Origin: an uncultured Collinsella sp.
GTDB lineage: Bacteria; Actinomycetota; Coriobacteriia; Coriobacteriales; Coriobacteriaceae
Length of the DNA stretch: 11,069 bases
Direction of reading: 5' to 3'
Assembly: GCA_902482615.1 (NCBI GenBank)
Contig: CABTAA010000036.1
Location: forward strand, 1-11,069
Positions 6,881-11,069 of this stretch are shown here, one piece after another (position 1 is the stretch's first letter; each line of letters opens with the position of its first letter). The translations under genes were made by a program, and so were the position numbers. Below the pieces are notes generated by a model. The model made no database searches and was not told the DNA's origin. It saw only the letters and a program-made list of their open reading frames with translations.

Positions 6881-8341
6881 TTAGTAACCCTGGCTGTAGC
6901 CCTGACCCTGGCCCTGCTGGCCTAGCAGCTCCTCCAGGTACTGGCGCAGCTGCTCGTCGGTAATACCGCCGTTGCCGGTGTCGGTCGAACTGTCGTCCTG
7001 CTGCTGGTTCTGCAACTCCTCATCAGAGCCCAGCTCGACGGTGACCTTCTTCTCTTCCTTGCCGCGCATGAGCGTGATCTCGACTTTCTCGCCCACCTCG
7101 TGGCTGCGCAGTGCGATGATCAGGCCATCGGCGCTCGTAATCTCATCGTCGCCCAGCTTGGTAATGACATCGCCCTCTTGGATGCCAGCCTTGGCGGCAG
7201 GACCGTCCTCGACAACGCTCGCCACATACGCGCCGCTGTCTGTGCTCAGCTTGTTGGTGCGGGCGTTAAGCGCATTGACGCTCGAAAGCGTAGCTCCCAT
7301 GTACGGATGCACCGGCGTCTTGCCGTCGATGATCTGGTCGGCAATGTTCTTGGCGTAGTTAACCGGAATGGCAAAACCCACGCCCGAGCTGGAGCCCGAA
7401 TAGCTCTCGATAAGCGAGTTAATGCCCACGAGCTCACCATTGTCGTTGACGAGCGCGCCGCCGGAGTTGCCCGGGTTAATGGCGGCATCGGTCTGGATCA
7501 TGTTGGCATAGATGGTGTTGCCGCTGGTAGAGCTCATGGCCGTGGAGCGATACAGCGCCGACACGATACCCGTGGAGACAGACTGCTCGTTGCCGAACGG
7601 CGAGCCGATCGCCATGACCCATTCGCCCACGTTGAGCTTGGAGGAATCACCGATCTCGATCGGCGTGAGCTTGGAGGCGTCTGCATCCTTGAGCTTGATG
7701 ACGGCTAGGTCGCTCGAAGCATCGTTGCCCACGAACTCGGCCTCGTAGGTGGTGCCGTCGTCCATGGTCACCACGTACTGGTCGTAACCATCGACCACGT
7801 GGTTGTTGGTGAGGATATGGCCCTCGGTATCGAGCACCACGCCCGAACCAACGCTGCCCGAGCTATCCGACTCATCAGCAGACTGCGAAAGCGAGCCATT
7901 CTGGCTGCCGCTCGAAGTGGCGGTGATGGAAACGACGGAGGGCAAGGCCTTGGCAGAGACGGCCTCGGCCAGCGTGGTGTCCTCGGAGTCGATCGTGATC
8001 TTTTGCGTCGATGAACCCGAAGCACCCGCCGTCACGGCGTTTCTGCCGCCGCCGATATCGAGTGTGCCACTCATAATGAGCGCGATGACCAGCAGGGCGC
8101 CGCACGCACAGCCAGCGAGCGCCGTAATAAAGATCGGCAGCTTTTTAGTCTTGGTCTTGACCACCGTGTGTTTGTTTACAACCTGCTGCCCGTCCAGCGG
8201 CTTGCCGGTCTGCGTGTCGTAGGCTTGCACGTAGGGAATGTTGCCGTCGGCAGGCGTCGACTCCACCTGCACGCGCGGCTGCTGCTGAGTATCGCCGGCA
8301 TTGCCCGGATCCTGGGGGCGCTGGGAATCGTTCTCGCTCAT
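6881..8341 (-). CDS. htrA: Membrane-anchored HtrA/DegP-like S1C serine protease with PDZ domain
   Basis: A 486-residue trypsin-like protease for extracytoplasmic protein quality control. Order: a Gln/Pro-rich cytoplasmic N-terminus (1-66), one membrane anchor (~68-92), a Ser-rich linker, the protease domain (~122-340) with triad H181 (TNNHVVDG), D211 (SSDLAVIKL) and S293 (NPGNSGGAL), then one PDZ domain (~345-438) with GPAAKAGIQEGDVI, and a Gln/Gly/Tyr-rich tail ending GQGQGYSQGY. One PDZ and an uncleaved anchor match the actinobacterial HtrA/PepD type. I start it at ATG 8341-8339 because AAAGGA lies 9 bases upstream; an in-frame start 13 codons earlier has no such site. Its own terminator follows. 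The preceding gene is the GlnR-like regulator, separated by a terminator and about 200 bases. Confidence 0.95.
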   Translation of the reverse strand: MSENDSQRPQDPGNAGDTQQQPRVQVESTPADGNIPYVQAYDTQTGKPLDGQQVVNKHTVVKTKTKKLPIFITALAGCACGALLVIALIMSGTLDIGGGRNAVTAGASGSSTQKITIDSEDTTLAEAVSAKALPSVVSITATSSGSQNGSLSQSADESDSSGSVGSGVVLDTEGHILTNNHVVDGYDQYVVTMDDGTTYEAEFVGNDASSDLAVIKLKDADASKLTPIEIGDSSKLNVGEWVMAIGSPFGNEQSVSTGIVSALYRSTAMSSTSGNTIYANMIQTDAAINPGNSGGALVNDNGELVGINSLIESYSGSSSGVGFAIPVNYAKNIADQIIDGKTPVHPYMGATLSSVNALNARTNKLSTDSGAYVASVVEDGPAAKAGIQEGDVITKLGDDEITSADGLIIALRSHEVGEKVEITLMRGKEEKKVTVELGSDEELQNQQQDDSSTDTGNGGITDEQLRQYLEELLGQQGQGQGYSQGY

Positions 8342-8370
8342 GGCTGCGATCCTTTCGTCAAATAACCAAA

Positions 8371-8394
8371 GGCCCGCCAAACATGTGGCGGGCC
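8371..8394 (-). other. GC-rich hairpin in the htrA leader
   Basis: GGCCCGCCA (8371-8379) pairs perfectly with TGGCGGGCC (8386-8394) around a 6-base loop. On the minus strand it ends 29 bases before the htrA ATG and is followed by TTTGG, not a full T-run. It may be a second terminator for upstream transcription or a leader structure of htrA mRNA. A weak promoter candidate for htrA (TTGCAG - 17 bases - TAAAAG, minus strand) lies upstream near 8455-8483. Confidence 0.45.
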
Positions 8395-8513
8395 ATCATT
8401 GTTCACGTTGAGTTGTACCCCAATATGCGGGCGAACGTGTATGAGAACGCAATCTTTTAGGAAGGCTTAAGTTCTGCTGCAAACTCGAAAGGGATCCACG
8501 CATGCGGCAAAAC

Positions 8514-8544
8514 CACCACAAAGGTGCCTGTCCCCTTTGTGGTG
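8514..8544 (-). terminator. Terminator of the glnA-like/glnR-like pair
   Basis: CACCACAAAGG and CCTTTGTGGTG form an 11-bp perfect stem with a 9-base loop, followed on the minus strand by GTTTTG. It begins 5 bases after the stop of the GlnR-like gene. Confidence 0.85.
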
Positions 8545-8549
8545 AAAAG

Positions 8550-9212
8550 CTAGTCCTTAAACAGATAGCCCACGCCGCGGACGGTGGTGATATGTGCCGC
8601 GATCTGCGGGCCCACCTTGGAGCGGATGCGTCGGATGTGCACGTCGACGGTACGCGTACCGCCGCAGTACTCAAAGCCCCACACGCGGTGCAGCAGTACC
8701 TCGCGGCTGTAAGCACGGTTGGGATGCGTCGCCAAAAAGCTCAGCAGCGAGTACTCCATCAGCGTCAGGTCGATGGGCTCGTTATCGAGTGTCACCTGGT
8801 AGGTAGCCAGGTTAATCTCGAGGTTATCGATGTTGAGCACATCGTCGGCGGCGACGGTCTCCTCCTCGCCCATCAGGCGCTGTGCGCGAGCCTTGAGCTC
8901 GTTGGGCGTCGCCGTGGGGCATACAAAGTCGGCATGCGCGTGATTCGGCAGGCGCAGGGTGCCGAGCGCCTCGTCGTCGACAATCACCAGCATGGGGACG
9001 CCGCCGCGATCGTCAAGCCACTTGGCAATCTGATCGATGCGGTCGCTGCGGATGCCATCGGAATCGAGGATCAGCAGGTCAAAGTCGTGCGCCGCAGTCG
9101 GCGAATCGGGGGTAGCCAGGCTCACCTCGACACCCAGGGTGGTCGTCAAGCTGCGGGCAAACTCGTGGAAGCGCGTCGTGCGCGCCATGAACAGGGCACT
9201 CTTTTCGGACAT
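8550..9212 (-). CDS. GlnR-like OmpR-family regulator with atypical receiver domain
   Basis: A 220-residue regulator. The C-terminal winged HTH (~125-219) is close to actinobacterial GlnR, the global nitrogen regulator: LTLMEYSLLSFLATHPNR, VWGFEYCGGTRTVDVHIRR and TTVRGVGYLF align well with Streptomyces GlnR. The N-terminal receiver (~1-115) is degenerate. A single Asp (D50, LLILDSDG) sits at the phospho-acceptor position, but the acidic pair near the N-terminus is absent (SALFMART) and the conserved Lys of the KPF region is replaced (VCPTA). GlnR receivers are known to lack the normal phosphorylation pocket, so this fits. The start ATG 9212-9210 has GGAGG at 6 bases; an upstream in-frame ATG lies inside the glnA-like gene and lacks a site. 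The gene follows glnA by 50 bases, probably one transcript, suggesting control of nitrogen assimilation. No histidine kinase lies beside it. Confidence 0.82.
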   Translation of the reverse strand: MSEKSALFMARTTRFHEFARSLTTTLGVEVSLATPDSPTAAHDFDLLILDSDGIRSDRIDQIAKWLDDRGGVPMLVIVDDEALGTLRLPNHAHADFVCPTATPNELKARAQRLMGEEETVAADDVLNIDNLEINLATYQVTLDNEPIDLTLMEYSLLSFLATHPNRAYSREVLLHRVWGFEYCGGTRTVDVHIRRIRSKVGPQIAAHITTVRGVGYLFKD

Positions 9213-9262
9213 ATCGGCCTCCAAGGAAATGAGCTCAATCGTACTGGAACAAGCCAGCGCGA

Positions 9263-10600
9263 TTAGGAGTTCGCCAGATAATGCTTGATCTCCCACTCGG
9301 TGATCGTGGACTCAAACTTATGCCACTCGTTGCGCTTCTTTTTGAGGAAGAAACTGTGGATGTGCTCGCCGAGGGCATCCTTCATAAACTGCGAGTCCTC
9401 AAAGACGTCGAGCGCCTCTTTGAGCGAGCGCGGCAGCGGCGTGTAGCCGGCCTCGAGCATCTGACGGTCGGTGAGTTTGAGTGTCTCGGCCGTGGCCTCG
9501 GGCGGGAGCTCCAGCTTACGCTCGATGCCGTCCAGACCAGCCGCCAGCGTGACGGCGTTGACCAGGTACGGATTGGCCATGGGGTCGGGGCTACGAAGCT
9601 CGATGCGCGTGGACAGCTGTTTGCCGGGCTTGTAGACCGGGATGCGGATCATGCTCGCGCGGTTGCGCAGGCCCCACGTGGCGTACTGCGGCACGGAGTC
9701 GCCACCCGTGGTGATGCGCTTGTACGAGTTGACCGTGGGGTTGGTGATGGCGCTGATCTCGCGCGCGTGCGCCAAGATGCCGGCCATGTAGTGCTTGGCG
9801 ATATCGGAGAGATGGTACTTCTCGTCGTCCTCGCCCCAAAAGACGTTGTTGCCGTCGTGGTCGAACAGCGACTGATGCAAAAACATGGCGCTGCCGTCCT
9901 CGCCCGCCAACGGTTTGGGCATAAAGGAGGCGTGGCAACCGCTCTCGTAGGCCTGCTGCTTAATGATGAGTTTGGCCGTGGTGACGGCGTCGGACATACT
10001 CAGGGCCTCGGCGTGGCGCAGGCTCATGCCGTGCTGCGAGCGGCCGGCGGCGTGGAAGGTGTACTCCACGGGCACGGACATCTTCTCGAGCGTGAGGACC
10101 GTGTTGCGGCGCAGGTCGCGGGCGGCGTCACTCACCGAAAGATCGAAGTAGCCCACGTTGTCGAGCGGCTCGGGGGTGTGCTCGTCGGGGAAATAGTAAT
10201 ACTCCAGCTCGGCGCCCACGTTAAGCAGATAGCCAGCTTTCTCGGCCTTGCGGAACATGCGGCGCAGGGCATCGCGCGGGTCGCCGGCAAACGGCTTGCG
10301 ATCGGGAGTGCATACGTCGCAGAACACGCGGGCGACGCCGTTGTGGCTCGGGCGCCACGGCAAAATCTGGAAGGTCGAAGCATCGGGGAACGCCAGCATG
10401 TCGGCTTCCTCGGGCGTGGCAAAGCCCTCGATGGCGGAGCCGTCAAAGCCAATACCCTCCTCAAAAGCGACCTCGAGGTCCTCGGGGCTAATGGCAAAGT
10501 TCTTGAGGCGGCCGAGAATGTCGACAAACCACAGACGCACAAAGCGGATATCACGCTGCTCTACGGAACGGAGTACGTAATCGATGTTCTGCTGGTTCAT
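9263..10600 (-). CDS. glnA: Glutamine synthetase family protein (GlnA2-like) with altered metal site
   Basis: A 445-residue type I glutamine synthetase homologue, collinear with the family (FDGS at 52-55, FMPKP 226-230, NPTVNSYKR 287-295, RIELRSPDP 332-340) and closest by eye to actinobacterial GlnA2. Authentic enzymes make glutamine from glutamate, ammonia and ATP with six metal ligands. By Salmonella GS numbering E129, E131 and E357 are kept here (E131, E133, E334), but E212 is A184 (FHAAGRSQHG), E220 is G191 and H269 is F240 (SAMFLHQSL). S53 is A56, and the E327 flap position is GGDSVP. The adenylylation tyrosine is also absent. R295, R314 and R332 are kept. The protein may be a catalytically altered or regulatory homologue rather than an ordinary synthetase. 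The start has GGGGAG 5 bases upstream. The GlnR-like gene follows at once. Confidence 0.88.
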   Translation of the reverse strand: MNQQNIDYVLRSVEQRDIRFVRLWFVDILGRLKNFAISPEDLEVAFEEGIGFDGSAIEGFATPEEADMLAFPDASTFQILPWRPSHNGVARVFCDVCTPDRKPFAGDPRDALRRMFRKAEKAGYLLNVGAELEYYYFPDEHTPEPLDNVGYFDLSVSDAARDLRRNTVLTLEKMSVPVEYTFHAAGRSQHGMSLRHAEALSMSDAVTTAKLIIKQQAYESGCHASFMPKPLAGEDGSAMFLHQSLFDHDGNNVFWGEDDEKYHLSDIAKHYMAGILAHAREISAITNPTVNSYKRITTGGDSVPQYATWGLRNRASMIRIPVYKPGKQLSTRIELRSPDPMANPYLVNAVTLAAGLDGIERKLELPPEATAETLKLTDRQMLEAGYTPLPRSLKEALDVFEDSQFMKDALGEHIHSFFLKKKRNEWHKFESTITEWEIKHYLANS

Positions 10601-10635
10601 GTCGCTCCCCTTTCTTTCGGGCGGGTTTCGACTGG

Positions 10636-10681
10636 TCTATATCGCAGATACTATCGCAGAAAAATGTTTCCGCAGGGTTAA
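10636..10681 (-). promoter_or_regulatory. glnA-like promoter region with GlnR-box-like sequence
   Basis: On the minus strand TTAAC-CCTGCG-GAAAC (10681-10666) matches the actinobacterial GlnR half-box pattern gTnAC-n6-GaAAC except for its first base. Candidate -10 boxes TAGTAT (10653-10648) and TATAGA (10641-10636) follow, both without a good -35, as for activator-dependent promoters. A 9-base direct repeat TATCGCAGA (10640-10648 and 10652-10660, plus strand) with a 12-base period overlaps them. The GlnR-like protein from the same operon could bind here, giving autoregulation. Confidence 0.45.
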
Positions 10682-10734
10682 AGCGTATCAAGCGCTCAAA
10701 AAACGTGCGCGAACAGGCAGTTGCGAACGAGCGA

Positions 10735-11069
10735 TTAGCGCGAGGTCGAAGCGCGGTGTTCGATGTGACCGGGAATCTCGATGCGCTTGGGGGCGAGCTT
10801 TGCGGCCTCGCCCACCGTGGTGGTAACGACGTCGATGCGCTCGGACAGGCGCTCGACTACGCGCTCGGCAATGGTGATGGTGTCTTGCGCTGCCGTGGTC
10901 ACACCGCCAAAGAGCACATGGTTCCAGGGATAGTCGTCAAACGTCGCGATCTTGAGCCCCGCCGGCAGCGAGGGACCAAGCTGCGCCAGCGCCTCGGTCA
11001 GGCGCAGGAAGACCAGGCCGTTGACAGCGATAAGGCCGAGCCTTTTGCCCGCATAGCAGCGGATGGTCT
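10735..11069 (-). CDS. LacI-family transcriptional regulator, C-terminal part (partial)
   Basis: The last 110 codons are in the window, ending at TAA 10737-10735; the start and DNA-binding domain lie beyond the right edge. The fragment is the distal half of a periplasmic-binding-protein-like sensor domain: GLIAVNGLVFLRLTEALAQLG (nucleated by the usual A-N--- position), then IATFDDYPWNHVLFGGVTT, the counterpart of the GFDD-----PLTTV segment, then an AERVVERL helix and a final IEIPGHIEHRAS strand matching the usual L-P-L--R-S ending. Members are mostly sugar-responsive repressors, but the ligand cannot be told. The gene ends about 135 bases upstream of the glnA-like gene. A run of six T on the minus strand (10702-10697) follows without a convincing stem. 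Confidence 0.8.
   Translation of the reverse strand, partial: TIRCYAGKRLGLIAVNGLVFLRLTEALAQLGPSLPAGLKIATFDDYPWNHVLFGGVTTAAQDTITIAERVVERLSERIDVVTTTVGEAAKLAPKRIEIPGHIEHRASTSR

Noticed and set aside
8342..8380. Earlier start for HtrA (13 extra codons)
   Set aside because: It would run through the leader hairpin and lacks a ribosome binding site, whereas the start at 8341 has AAAGGA.
9213..9296. Earlier start for the GlnR-like protein (28 extra codons)
   Set aside because: It overlaps the end of the glnA-like gene and has no ribosome binding site; the start at 9212 has GGAGG and gives the family's usual length.
9281..10681. Long open frame on the plus strand opposite the glutamine synthetase homologue
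   Set aside because: It is antisense to a conserved gene; composition rich in Val, Gly, His and Arg, with no motif and no ribosome binding site.

Overview
The window looks like chromosomal DNA of a high-GC actinobacterium, most likely class Coriobacteriia and close to Collinsella. The evidence is the GC-rich codon use, a GlnR-type winged-helix regulator next to a GlnA2-like glutamine synthetase homologue, a protein kinase starting with a zinc ribbon, and a coriobacterial-style DUF559 (Vsr-like) nuclease. The taxon is inferred from protein similarity remembered by eye, not from a search.

Layout. 1-474 (minus): the start of a zinc-ribbon protein, probably a Ser/Thr kinase, preceded by a yebC gene that has lost its 5' half. 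475-1905: an orphan DUF559-type nuclease (minus) lying between two identical 65-bp palindromes in the same orientation. 2021-4343 (plus): a MATE efflux pump and a BmrR-like MerR regulator, probably one operon, behind a promoter with a dyad operator inside a long 19-bp spacer. 4342-4382: a terminator shared by the convergent merR and ligA. 4402-6630 (minus): ligA. 6817-8341 (minus): a membrane-anchored HtrA protease with its own terminator. 8514-10681 (minus): a glutamine synthetase homologue followed by a GlnR-like regulator, with a GlnR-box-like sequence upstream and a terminator downstream. 10735-11069 (minus): the C-terminal part of a LacI-family regulator that runs off the window.

Three points stand out. 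First, the nuclease and its flanking palindromes look like a small mobile or self-maintaining unit. A 13-of-15 match at exactly the same distance from both palindromes suggests that the left palindrome once led into a second copy, now lost together with the 5' half of yebC. Second, the glutamine synthetase homologue lacks three of the six metal ligands of type I glutamine synthetase while keeping the rest of the fold, and sits beside a GlnR-like regulator with a receiver domain that looks unphosphorylatable. Third, the MATE-MerR pair has a clean self-contained regulatory design. The rest (ligA, htrA, the lacI-type fragment) is ordinary.
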